Source: Enterobacter sp. EA-1 (GTDB taxonomy: Bacteria > Pseudomonadota > Gammaproteobacteria > Enterobacterales > Enterobacteriaceae). From it: a stretch of DNA of 64,000 nt. The notes under the pieces were generated by a model. The model was not told where the DNA came from. It was given only the letters and a program-made list of their open reading frames with translations, and searched no databases. The stretch's first letter is position 1. Each line of letters opens with the position of its first letter. Of this stretch, positions 1 through 8,320 are shown piece after piece. The translations under genes and the position numbers were made by a program. The stretch covers positions 3,224,001 through 3,288,000 of the forward strand of contig CP025776.1 of assembly GCA_002886105.1 (NCBI GenBank), read 5' to 3'.

Positions 1-1
1 T

Positions 2-826
2 GCCTTTGGGGGCTGGCTTAGAACAGGTTTAACGAATCAAAATGGCTATACCCTTGCTAATTTGTCTGCACAAAACAATTTCAGGATGGTGTCATCCGTA
101 CATTCGAGCCAACCTTTCTCGCTATATCGGATAAGAGGGGATGACAAAACATTAAGCGGCGGAGCATGGACACAATATGAAACCCGCTATTCATCGGGAA
201 CATTAAATATCAATAGTGGCATTGATGGATATATCAACAACCTGACGGCCAGCGGAAGCATCGGTTTACTCGGAAAACATATTGCGGCCAGCGGGAAGAG
301 TGAAGGTAACGCTGGTGTCATTTTCCGTACGGATGTTGGCGATGGAGGCAAACTTACTGCCGGGGTTAATGGCCGTGCTTTTCAGTTAAGCGGCAAACAG
401 AGTTATATTCCTCTTGAACCCTACAATCGCTACGAAGTCGAAATTAATAACAATAAAGACTCACTAGATAGCTACGATATTGTTGGTGGGAAAAACCGCA
501 CTCACGCTTTATCCGGTAATGTTATATTGATTCAGCCATCGATCAAGCAAATGGTTACCGTTTTCGGTCGCATGCGAGCAGAAGACGGAACGTTGCTTAC
601 GCATACTCAAATCAATACATTGGCAAAACGACAACGGACAGTAATGGCGAGTTTGTTATTGATATCGATAAAACTATCCAGACATAGACTTTTTTACAGC
701 GAAGATAAAAGCTGCGAAGCGTCGCTGGATATCCGAGAAGCTCGTGGTGCAGTTTGGGTTGGCGATGTCATCTGTCAGGGATTGAAAACGTATACCCTTT
801 CCACAGGATCCGACCATGAAGGTTAA
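2..826 (+). CDS. Fimbrial outer-membrane usher, CS1/Tcf (CooC/TcfC) type, C-terminal part
   Basis: The reading frame is open from base 2, so the gene is cut by the window start. The usher is the outer-membrane pore that assembles and exports pilin subunits delivered by a periplasmic chaperone. The C-terminal hallmarks of the CooC/TcfC family are visible: LEPYNRYEVEI, a VFGRMRAEDGTLL stretch, and near the end ARGAVWVGDV. Two mutually compensating frameshifts, near 632 and 687, scramble about 18 residues; read in the neighbouring frame that segment gives TDSNGEFVIDIDKTIQT, as expected for the family. The adhesin gene starts inside its last codons at 816, so the two are translationally coupled. 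The family assignment is firm; the exact fimbrial type is not. Confidence 0.85.
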   Translation, partial: AFGGWLRTGLTNQNGYTLANLSAQNNFRMVSSVHSSQPFSLYRIRGDDKTLSGGAWTQYETRYSSGTLNINSGIDGYINNLTASGSIGLLGKHIAASGKSEGNAGVIFRTDVGDGGKLTAGVNGRAFQLSGKQSYIPLEPYNRYEVEINNNKDSLDSYDIVGGKNRTHALSGNVILIQPSIKQMVTVFGRMRAEDGTLLTHTQINTLAKRQRTVMASLLLISIKLSRHRLFYSEDKSCEASLDIREARGAVWVGDVICQGLKTYTLSTGSDHEG

Positions 827-2434
827 CCTGACTTATCTTATTCGTTTGTTTTTATTTGCTTGCTGGCACCCCATGCTATTCCGCCGTGACCAAAACGGTA
901 TGGGGAGACGCACCAACACGTGAGTATGTATTCATCGAAAATGACACAGATGATAATTTTTTGTGACCCGGGAGGTATTGGATCCTCGCATGACCGGATC
1001 GAATCGATGGACGGGTTTAAAATATTCAGGTTCGGGGACGAAATGCGGGAAGCTGGGCTATATCGATAATGGTTACAACACACTTCTGCTGGGAAACTGG
1101 AGATTTGATATGTGGTTAGACAATGCCCCTGTGTCACAGCCACTTCGCGGATTACGTTGTATTAACTGGTATTCAGGTTGCGATATGAATACCAGCATGA
1201 TTCCGCCTCAAACAACCGATGCTAAAGGATTTTACGGCGTTATCGTACCGCCGGGTGGTTAAAAATGGATGCATGGAATGATGTCCGACCAGTTTTACCA
1301 GTATCTCAATGCCAGTTCAGTGGGCAGTAATTTCACTATGACCATCAATACCTGCCAGACCAGTGAGGGCTATAGCGCCTATGCGGGTCAACGCTGTCGG
1401 TATATGGGATCCGGCCACTGGTATGTGCGAAAAGTCTCATACACCAAAGCAGCCCATTTGAAGTTATACAATACCAACGCGTTGTCAGAGATTTTTATTA
1501 ATAGCGACGGCCGCCCTACGTTAGGAGAAGGCAGTTCCGGATGTAATATTCAGGTTATTGGCGCACGCACAGGTGTAGCATGCAGGATGATGAATTATAT
1601 GCTAAATCATAATGGTCTTAATAATACTTCTATTCGTTTTTTCCGGCGATCAACCATCCAGCCGCAGCTGCAATCAAATCCGGAGACATACAATTTAGTA
1701 TTGACGGAAAATCACGGAAAATGTCAGCGGTATAACCAATTATTATTCATTTAATGATATGAAAGGTGGAAATTCGATATTTATTTTTTATCCGATAATT
1801 TTTTTAAGACGATGGTTAATCTGGGAATAAGCGATGCGAATACACGGGATTTATTCAATTTCCGTGTTCGAAACATCACTGCCCCGAATCAGGTTGGTAT
1901 GAATTCTCACCCTCTGCAAATGGTTATCAAACCTCGCGACTTCAGCGTCAGCATTATATCCAAAGATTATATGGCTAATCCACATCGCACCGGAACTGTA
2001 GGAACAACAAAACCTGCACTGGATTTTGATTATATTGTTACAACCAGCGGCAAAACGGCAGCAGATGAGGTAATGGTACAAATAACCGGCCCGACACAAA
2101 ATATACATGGACGCTCATGGTGCATTTTAGTTCGGATGACGGTCTTACGCATGTTCCTTCCTGCTTCGCTGACCTTTACCACAAGGGGCGGCAATAAAAC
2201 GTATGATGTCGGTTGTGACGGGCAATGGCGAGATATAACCGATGCGCTATGGGTTACAACTCCTGGACAGATACGAGCGGAGGGACGGGTGTTATAAATA
2301 AATCAAATGTAAGATTCTCCATTGCTATGGATTCGCCAGAATCGATATACACGACAAATCAGGCAGGATGGTATGGAGACGTCAGTGCATCCGGTGAAAT
2401 TCGAGTAAAGGCAATATGGAAAAATGTTCCGTAA
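816..2434 (+). CDS. Fimbrial tip adhesin, CooD/TcfD/CblD-like, frameshifted
   Basis: This is the minor tip subunit and initiator of CS1/Tcf-type pili, which is secreted and binds receptors. The start ATG at 816 is followed by a hydrophobic signal peptide. Family-typical segments appear in order but in different frames: WLDNAPVSQPLRGLRC, IVPPGG then KWMHGMMSDQFYQYL, FTMTINTCQT, VNLGISDANTRDLFNFR, VIKPRDFSVSIIS, VTTSGKTAADEV, and SASGEIRVKAIWKNVP at the end. About eight frame changes are needed (near 870, 960, 1258, 1650, 1735, 1795, 2125 and 2265). Because each segment between breaks is well conserved, sequencing error is more likely than decay. The start overlaps the usher gene and the end overlaps the chaperone start. 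Confidence 0.8.
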
Positions 2435-3098
2435 AATTACTAAATACATCTGCATTGCAACCGCATTTTTTTATAAGTGCACATTCACAAGCTATTTATG
2501 TCGGTAGTCTGACCTTTTCAATGACACCCGACAGCAGAATGGTGACAAAATATGTTATTAATAATAAAGCAACGCGACTTTATCGCATAACCGCTGTGCC
2601 TATAGACACGCCAGACCAGTATGAAAACAAAACGCAGGCTGTGGATGGAGAACTGCTGTTCTCTCCACGGCAAATTACGCCTTCATCCGGTGAAGGTGAC
2701 TTTTTAAATTTTTTACAATGGCCCCCAAAAGATAGTAAAAGAGCGTTTATTATCGCGTAGCATTTGAGGAAATACCATTATTAAACCAGACAGGCATGAA
2801 TAATACCAATGGCAAAGACAGTATAATTCCAGTCATAGTAATAGATACAATCGGTCGTTCGTCCTCGCAACACCCATTTCAAATGGATGTATAATCGGCA
2901 GGCGGAATATTTAAAAATAGCGGTAACACCTGGTTCAAGCTGCTCATAAAACCTGATTGCGAAGCTACAGAAGACGAAAGTGATGCACGGTATATGCGCC
3001 CGGAGACACTCTTCAGCATAAGACGCTCGAAAACTCAGCGAATATATTCATTGTTTATAACGATCGTTTTTATAAAAGTCACCGACGAATGCAAGTAA
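2424..3098 (+). CDS. Periplasmic fimbrial chaperone, CooB/TcfA-like, frameshifted
   Basis: The chaperone holds pilins in the periplasm and delivers them to the usher. ATG 2424 overlaps the adhesin stop by 11 bases and opens a signal-peptide-like stretch (MFRKITKYICIATAFF). Conserved chaperone features follow after frame changes: VGSLTFSMTPDSRMVTKYV, DGELLFSPR, then in other frames a YYRVAFEEIP segment, a SGNTWFKLLIKP-like segment near 2925-2960, MRPGDT-like residues near 2995, and a TDEC-K end with stop at 3096-3098. Canonical CS1-type operons carry the chaperone upstream of the pilin. A copy after the adhesin resembles the position of EcpE in the E. coli common pilus. Whether a second chaperone lies upstream is outside the window. 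Confidence 0.75.
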
Positions 3099-3261
3099 TT
3101 GTCCGTTTAACGGCAATACGTTATTATAGCCATCAATGAATTGGCTAAATCAATTCAATTTTGTACGCATTCTCATCTATCCATTTCCATAAATCGATGT
3201 TTACCCTCAAGGAAGAACACATGTTTACACATAAAAAGCCCGGTCATATATGATGTTAAGT

Positions 3262-3283
3262 ATTTGTGTCAACCTACACAAAT
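3262..3283. promoter_or_regulatory. Perfect inverted repeat upstream of the winged-helix regulator
   Basis: ATTTGTGT and ACACAAAT form a perfect 8-base dyad around a 6-base spacer. It looks like an operator, or a degenerate CRP site (TGTGT-N6-ACACA). The rest of the 305-base gap from 3099 to 3403 is AT-rich, with a second imperfect dyad (GAATGGTAATCATTC, about 3294-3308) and no gene that I can see. The regulator that begins at 3404 would be the natural candidate to be controlled here. Confidence 0.4.
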
Positions 3284-3403
3284 CATTGTAAAAGAATGGT
3301 AATCATTCCATTGATATGATGAAATAAATACTGCCAACGCTTTTAATCAGAGAAGATGTAATTCTAAAGGGACATAGCCACTGGCTGTGGCGTATATAGA
3401 TAT

Positions 3404-3890
3404 ATGTATTGGATTATCAACGATAATATCGAATTCCGACCGGATGCAAAAAGCTGATATCAGCCTGCAATCCCGAGATGAATGTAACATTGACAACGCC
3501 TGCCAGCCGCTGTCTCCTCCTGCTTTTGGAAGCCTCTCCGGAGATTGTGCTTCAACAAGATTTCTTCAAAAGGTTTGGGAAGAGGAAGGTATGCGTACCA
3601 ACAAATACACTTTATCAGAATATCTCTATTGTTCGTCGGGGTTACGTGCCGTAGGCGAAACGGATAGACGATTAATTGCGACTATCCCAAGAAGAGGTTT
3701 TCAGATTGACGAAAGTGTTAAAATCACCAAGCGGTCAGATACCGAAAATATTACAAAGAGCCATGATGACGAGAAAAATATTGACAGTAAACACAATGAT
3801 ACGGTTAATCTGCTACAGAATATGCATGATGATAAATCAGACTTGAGCGGAAATGACTCTGGCATAAAAATGACAAATCGTACAGAATGA
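3404..3890 (+). CDS. Winged-helix transcriptional regulator, MarT/CadC N-domain type
   Basis: This is a DNA-binding regulator with an OmpR/PhoB-type winged helix. ATG 3404 gives MYWIINDNIEFRPDAKKLI, then a LLLLLEASPEIVLQQDFF segment; after a frame change near 3568 it continues with KVWEEEGMRTNKYTLSEY, and near the end of the domain GLRAVGETD and LIATIPRRGFQIDE, the typical recognition-helix and wing residues. The C-terminus is a short hydrophilic Asp/Asn/Lys-rich tail with no membrane segment, so unlike CadC or ToxR the protein looks cytoplasmic. The stop overlaps the next start (ATGA at 3887). In Salmonella SPI-3 a ToxR-like regulator, MarT, sits beside the membrane protein FidL, and the same pairing is seen here. 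It may control the adjacent fimbrial genes (inference). Confidence 0.75.
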
Positions 3891-4265
3891 AAATAGCATC
3901 CGCCCTCCGTTCGCACCTGTCAATTATTGCTATGCTTATTTTTTTTGCTACAGGTCTGTTTATAAACAGCATTGGAAGGCATTTAAGTTCCGGACCTAAC
4001 CTGCTTAATACTTATTCATTGGTTGAAGAGAAGGTGGCTGTCATTTTTTATACTAAAGATGACACCTGGACGGTAGTGGTAACTATCAAAAATATAAGTC
4101 ACTGATCCTGAGTTCAGGTTTAAATTGCCAGCATTATCCTTGGGTATACTTCCCATATCAAAAACATCTCCCACGTTAACTGCATTGATTTGCAAGAATA
4201 ATTTTTTAACGGCATCGGAGCCTGAATGCGTTTCGCTTTACTTCCGAGGAATCAACAGTGACTAG
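3887..4265 (+). CDS. Small membrane protein beside the regulator, FidL-like operon member 1
   Basis: It starts at ATG 3887, overlapping the regulator stop. Residues 8-26 form one hydrophobic segment (HLSIIAMLIFFATGLFINS), so it is probably a single-pass inner-membrane protein with a periplasmic domain of about 95 residues. Frame changes near 4035 and 4190 are needed to run through to the stop at 4263-4265 (ending YFRGINSD). The next gene starts inside this end, at GTG 4258. The function is unknown. By position it could modulate the winged-helix regulator, as small membrane partners do in ToxR-like systems, but nothing in the sequence proves that. Confidence 0.55.
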
Positions 4266-4734
4266 AAAGAAAATAATTTTCTTTTCCTTTTTTTTCTTTA
4301 TCGCCGGTGTATTCGCGGACTATTTTTATCAAATTTTAATATCGAAACACTATAATGAAGAAAAATGCACCGCATCCTTTATCGTGTTTTATGAGGATAC
4401 TCGCTAATCTGACATTAGATTTTATGTATAACCTGAAAGAACATCGAGGTGTGGTTGCAGTCAGTGGCAATTATATAAAACAATCGCCCTGCGGGAAATA
4501 TACAGGGATGTCTCTTATACATGGACAGAAAACAAAGACACCTATAACTTCACATCGACCATGGTAAACAAAGTTAAAAAATGTTGAAACCTTGTCCGAT
4601 GACATCATTGCTCTTGTTATGCCTGATTTTTATGTCTACCCACAAAAATACATTAATTATTCCATTCAGAATCAAGGTGATAGTGGTTTTATTCACCATC
4701 GGTAAAGACCTTTTGTTTTTTTTGCGCACGCTGA
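4258..4734 (+). CDS. FidL-like inner-membrane protein, frameshifted
   Basis: GTG 4258 follows an AGGA ribosome site and overlaps the previous gene. The N-terminus is a membrane segment (KKIIFFSFFFFIAGVFADYF). Downstream, in three frames, come TASFIVFYEDT, LTLDFMYNLKEHRGVVAVSG, VSYTWTENKDTYNFTST, a DDIIALVMPDFYVYPQKY segment and the end FTIGK...FFCAR. This pattern of a lipocalin-like periplasmic domain after one membrane helix is what I recall of the FidL-like family. Breaks fall near 4395, 4480, 4580 and 4690. It is encoded with a MarT-like regulator, as fidL is in Salmonella. No biochemical role is established for the family. Confidence 0.6.
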
Positions 4735-4883
4735 CATGGTGATACAGGATAGACAACAAGATACTTTCTGCTCACCGGAGGGCCGGGGGAAATATCATCA
4801 GCGTCCGGGGAAAACAGACGATACGGCGGACATCCCGGCATGCTTGCAAGGTGGAAATACCGGCCACTCATCCGGGCATGATC

Positions 4884-5544
4884 GACACCAATAAAGGGCA
4901 TTTAGCCCACGAGCAGTTGGGAGATATTGGCCCAGCCCAGCGGCACACTGCGTGCATCAATACCCGTTGATTTTGCTGTCACCTATCTTGCGCCACTGAT
5001 TGCGGAATTCGCTGAGCTTTATCCCGGCATTAACTTTGAATTCGACCTGACGCCCAGAAAAGTCGATTTAATAAGCGAACCATCCGACGTCGCAATCAGG
5101 ATGGGAGAGCCTGAAAACTCCCCAGTTGATTGCAAGAAAGCTGGCCTCGCTCACCGCGTTTCTGTACGCCTCCCCCGGAATACTGGAACGTTCCGGCACC
5201 TTCTGTCCCATCGGAACGGGAGGATCATGAATGTGTGGGCATGTTAAAAATCAACTCATGGACACTTCACCACGGCAAAGAAACTCAAACGGTGAATGTC
5301 AGTGGTCGATTTGCATTGAATAATGTGGGAATGATTCGCCGGCTGGCAACATTACACCAGGGGATTATGCTGATGCCAAAGGAAGTGTTCGCCGATGAGT
5401 TGGCGACCGGTAGCCGGTACAGGTTCTTCCTGACTGGCACGGTTCACCCGCGCAGTTAACGCACTCACAGAAACACGTCTGATACCGGCGAAAGTGCAGA
5501 GATTTATAGACTTCCTGCGTGAACGATTATCCCACCACGATTGA
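4884..5544 (+). pseudogene. LysR-family regulator remnant, effector-binding half only
   Basis: Residues from about 4884 (NKGHLAHEQLGDI) through PSGTLRASIPVDFAVTYLAP, ELYPGINFEFDL and SDVAIRMGEP, and after further frame changes MLKINSWTLHHGKE, FALNNVGMIRRLA and IMLMPKEVFADELATG, are the linker helix and substrate-binding domain of a LysR-type regulator, ending RFIDFLRERLSHHD at 5544. No helix-turn-helix domain can be found in any frame between the FidL-like stop at 4734 and the linker helix. Unlike the neighbouring genes, this one lacks a whole domain as well as having indels (near 4930, 5120 and 5430). It is therefore most likely a true remnant. Confidence 0.65.
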
Positions 5545-5605
5545 ATCGGCGAAATGTTCTCCTGCTCAACGAAAGTAGTCCTCTGGGGAAGTAATTACCA
5601 CTGTG

Positions 5606-5644
5606 CCTCACGCCGGAGCCCTTTGGGCTGGCCCCGGCGTGAGG
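5606..5644. terminator. Long GC-rich stem-loop between convergent genes
   Basis: CCTCACGCCGG at 5606-5616 pairs perfectly with CCGGCGTGAGG at 5634-5644, and an inner AGCCC-TTT-GGGCT stem extends it. It lies between the end of the LysR remnant and the end of manA, which converge. It probably ends transcription from both sides, although no long U-tract follows. Confidence 0.5.
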
Positions 5645-5654
5645 TCAGGAATGT

Positions 5655-6867
5655 CTACAGTCCTGAGGACAAGTATTGACCAAACGCATCGCCATTCAGA
5701 TTAACCATAAACACGGCATAATCTCCCCCGAAAGGGTTAGCGTCCAGTCTCCGGTTGACGCCGGAATAAAGGCAGACTGACCGCAGTTAAGATCAATAAC
5801 TTCCCACCCGAATGCTGTAAAGAAGCGCGACCCTCGATAACCAGTACAATTTCCGCGCTGGCGGTATGCACCGGAAAATGCGTCACATCGGTATAGATAT
5901 CAAAACAAAAATCAGCCACCGGCACAGGATAATGATGTTTCCCATGACCGCTTTCGGGGGATCATCAGTAATGTTTCCTGATAAACAGGTTCAAACACCG
6001 TACAGGCAACCAGTTCTGTCAGGTTGATCCTTTTCGGTGTTAAACCTGCTCTGAGCACATTATCGGAACTTGCCATAACTTCAGCCACCCCCCTGCACAT
6101 AGGCATGTAATGTTCCGGGGAGAGAAACATTGCCTCACCGGCTGCAACGTCAGGCAATTCAGGAAAAGCGGCGCAAACAGGCCAATATCATGCGGGTGAT
6201 TCAAACGCAGAATAAACGCCGCCAGATTTTCGTCATACAACACCGGTGCTTCACTGACCAATCGTTCGATCGCCTGCTGCTTTTCATCCTCAGGCAATTG
6301 CATCAGTGTGACGAAGAACCCCTGCATCGTTTCCGCGCAAGGATGCAAGGCTAATTGATCAATCGCATCGTCAAGTGAACGAACAGTAAGCCGCCTGAAA
6401 TGTAACGATTTCATCAGGTTTGCGAAAACCGTTCATTGCCATAAAGGGCGTAACTGCATAGACCAACTCAGGTTTATGATTATCGTCGTTATAATCTGGC
6501 GGGTTATTCGAACCCTGTTGTTGGCGTTGAAAACCCGCTTGTGCCTGCGCCTTTTGCGGGTGTACCTGTAGAGATAATGCGCTTTCGGCAGCGAGGATCT
6601 TAAGCAGATACGGCAGATCGCCGAATTGTTCCACCATGCGTTTGCCGAGCATGGCATTTTTATCACCCGTAATCAGTTCAGCCAGAGAGCAGGTTTTATC
6701 CTGAGAAATAACCTGAGAAACACCGGCCGGATGAATACCCATCCACACTTCTGCCTGCGGTTGGTCATCAGGGTTCGGAAGATGAAAACGCTGATTAAGT
6801 GCGGTGCGACTCCCCATGGATAGTTCTTCACCGCATTAACGAGTGGGTAAAAACAGGACTTGCTCAC
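5655..6867 (-). CDS. manA: Mannose-6-phosphate isomerase (type I)
   Basis: It interconverts mannose 6-phosphate and fructose 6-phosphate in the cytoplasm with a zinc cofactor. GTG at 6865-6867 follows a GGAG ribosome site. Family motifs are visible across frames: VKNYPWG then SRTALNQ, EVWMGIHP, LQVHPQKAQAQAGF, NHKPELVYAVTPFMAMNGF, DIGLFAPLFLN, GEAMFLSPEHYMP, SDNVLRAGLTPKRI, and an end segment near 5655-5745 reading GGDYAVFMVNL then FGQYLSSGL. At least six frame changes occur (near 6820, 6410, 6165, 5930, 5745 and 5705). It begins 5 bases after the GH1 gene and is last in the minus-strand mannanase operon. It is a dedicated copy, distinct from the housekeeping manA expected elsewhere. In this locus it would feed mannose 6-phosphate into glycolysis. 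Confidence 0.85.
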
Positions 6868-6872
6868 GTCGG

Positions 6873-8273
6873 TTACTCCTCGCAGATAAACTGATTGGTT
6901 TGCGCGAGTGCCTTAAACCATAATCCATTGCGCTTTATTCGCCGTTCTCCCGTTTCAATATCGAGACGATAAAAACCGTAACGGCGTTTGAAGGCATTGA
7001 TCCATGACCAGTTATCAATAAACGTCCACTGATGAACGCCAAAACAGTTGGCGCCATCGGAAATTGCCCGATGCTGAATTAAATGCTCCTGCATCAGGCC
7101 AATACGGAAACTGTCATCAATCACGCCGTCAGGTTGTACTGGCCCTTCCGATGCAAGATCCATCGCAATACCGATCTCTGCAAGATACCATTTTATATTG
7201 CCGTAATTGTCGCGGATATTTGTAGCGATATCGTAAATAGCCTGCGGTAAAATTTCATTATTATCTCGGTAAGGATTAAAACGCCCTTGCGGGTTAACAT
7301 AATTCTCAAAATAAAGTTCTGGGGTGAAGTAGTCGAGCGCATAGTCAGTTTCCCGCGCTTTCACTCGTCGCGGAACATAATAATTGACACCCAGAAAATC
7401 AATCTGCGAGGAGGTAATAATATCAACATCTTCCCTCGATACTTCAGGCAAGCACTTATTGGCCGACAGAATTTCGCATAATTCCTTCGGGAACTGATGT
7501 TTCACCAGCGGATCGAGGAAGCTACGGTTAAACAGAAGATCGGCGTACCATGCCGCTTTTTTATCTTCCGGCGAATCATTGCGCGTGTAGGAAGGCGTAA
7601 GATTCAACACCACGCCAATTTCACCCGCAAGGTTGAGTTCCCGGTATATGTGAACGGCTTTCGCATGAGCCAGCATGATATTAAATGCCACCTGCGCCGC
7701 CAGTTTCCCGTCCTCGCTTGCAAGGATAATGGAAGTCATACAAATATCCCCCCTTCAACCGGCACAATGGGTTCATTAAAGGTGATCCAGAACTTCACTT
7801 TGCCGCCAAATAGCGTAAATGCCGTGCGGGCGAAGCGGGCAAACAGTTCTGCGACGTAAGACGATTCCAAAACCACCGTATTTTTCTGCAGCGCTTCTGG
7901 CATATCAAAATGGTAAAGATTGATCATCGGTTCAATACCGTTGGCAATCATCTCATCAAGATACGCATGATAAAAACGTACCGCATCCGCATCAGGTTCG
8001 CCGGTTTCAAAATCGGCAATCAGGCGCGACCACTGAATCGAGGTTCTGGAAGGAATTAAAGTTTAACCGCTTCATTAATGCTACGTCGTCTTTATATTGG
8101 GTGTAAGTCTCGCAGACCTTTTGTGGTCCGGTTTGCTGATAAAAACGTTCAGGATGTTCCGCGAACCAACTGTCCCAAATGGAACGGTGTCTCTTGCCCT
8201 CCACGCCTTCGGTTTGCGGACCAGATGCTGCTGCACCCCAGAAAAAACCCGCCGGGAATGAATACCGGGTCAT
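6873..8273 (-). CDS. Glycoside hydrolase family 1, probable 6-phospho-beta-glucosidase/mannosidase
   Basis: GH1 enzymes cleave beta-linked (often 6-phosphorylated) disaccharides delivered by a PTS. ATG at 8271-8273 has a strong AAGGAGG site. The N-terminus is typical (FPAGFFWGAAASGPQTEG), the acid/base motif is TFNEP near residue 170, followed by NIMLAHAKAVH, DFLGVNYY, FGVHQWTFIDNWSW and a C-terminal RYGFYRLD. The nucleophile segment reads YLAEIGIA instead of the usual TENG; the Glu is kept but the context is unusual. Frame changes fall near 8050 and 7740. The gene sits between the mannanase and manA, with a 5-base gap to manA. Given the PTS genes nearby, a phosphorylated mannobiose- or glucosyl-mannose-type substrate is the best inference. 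Confidence 0.85.
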
Positions 8274-8320
8274 AACGCCTCCTTAATAAAAGCTGCGCCC
8301 GTAAGGCGCAGCCAACATCT

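Noticed and set aside
838-1143. Minus-strand open frame of 101 codons opposite the adhesin
   Set aside because: It is the shadow of the fimbrial tip adhesin, whose conserved segments lie on the plus strand here.
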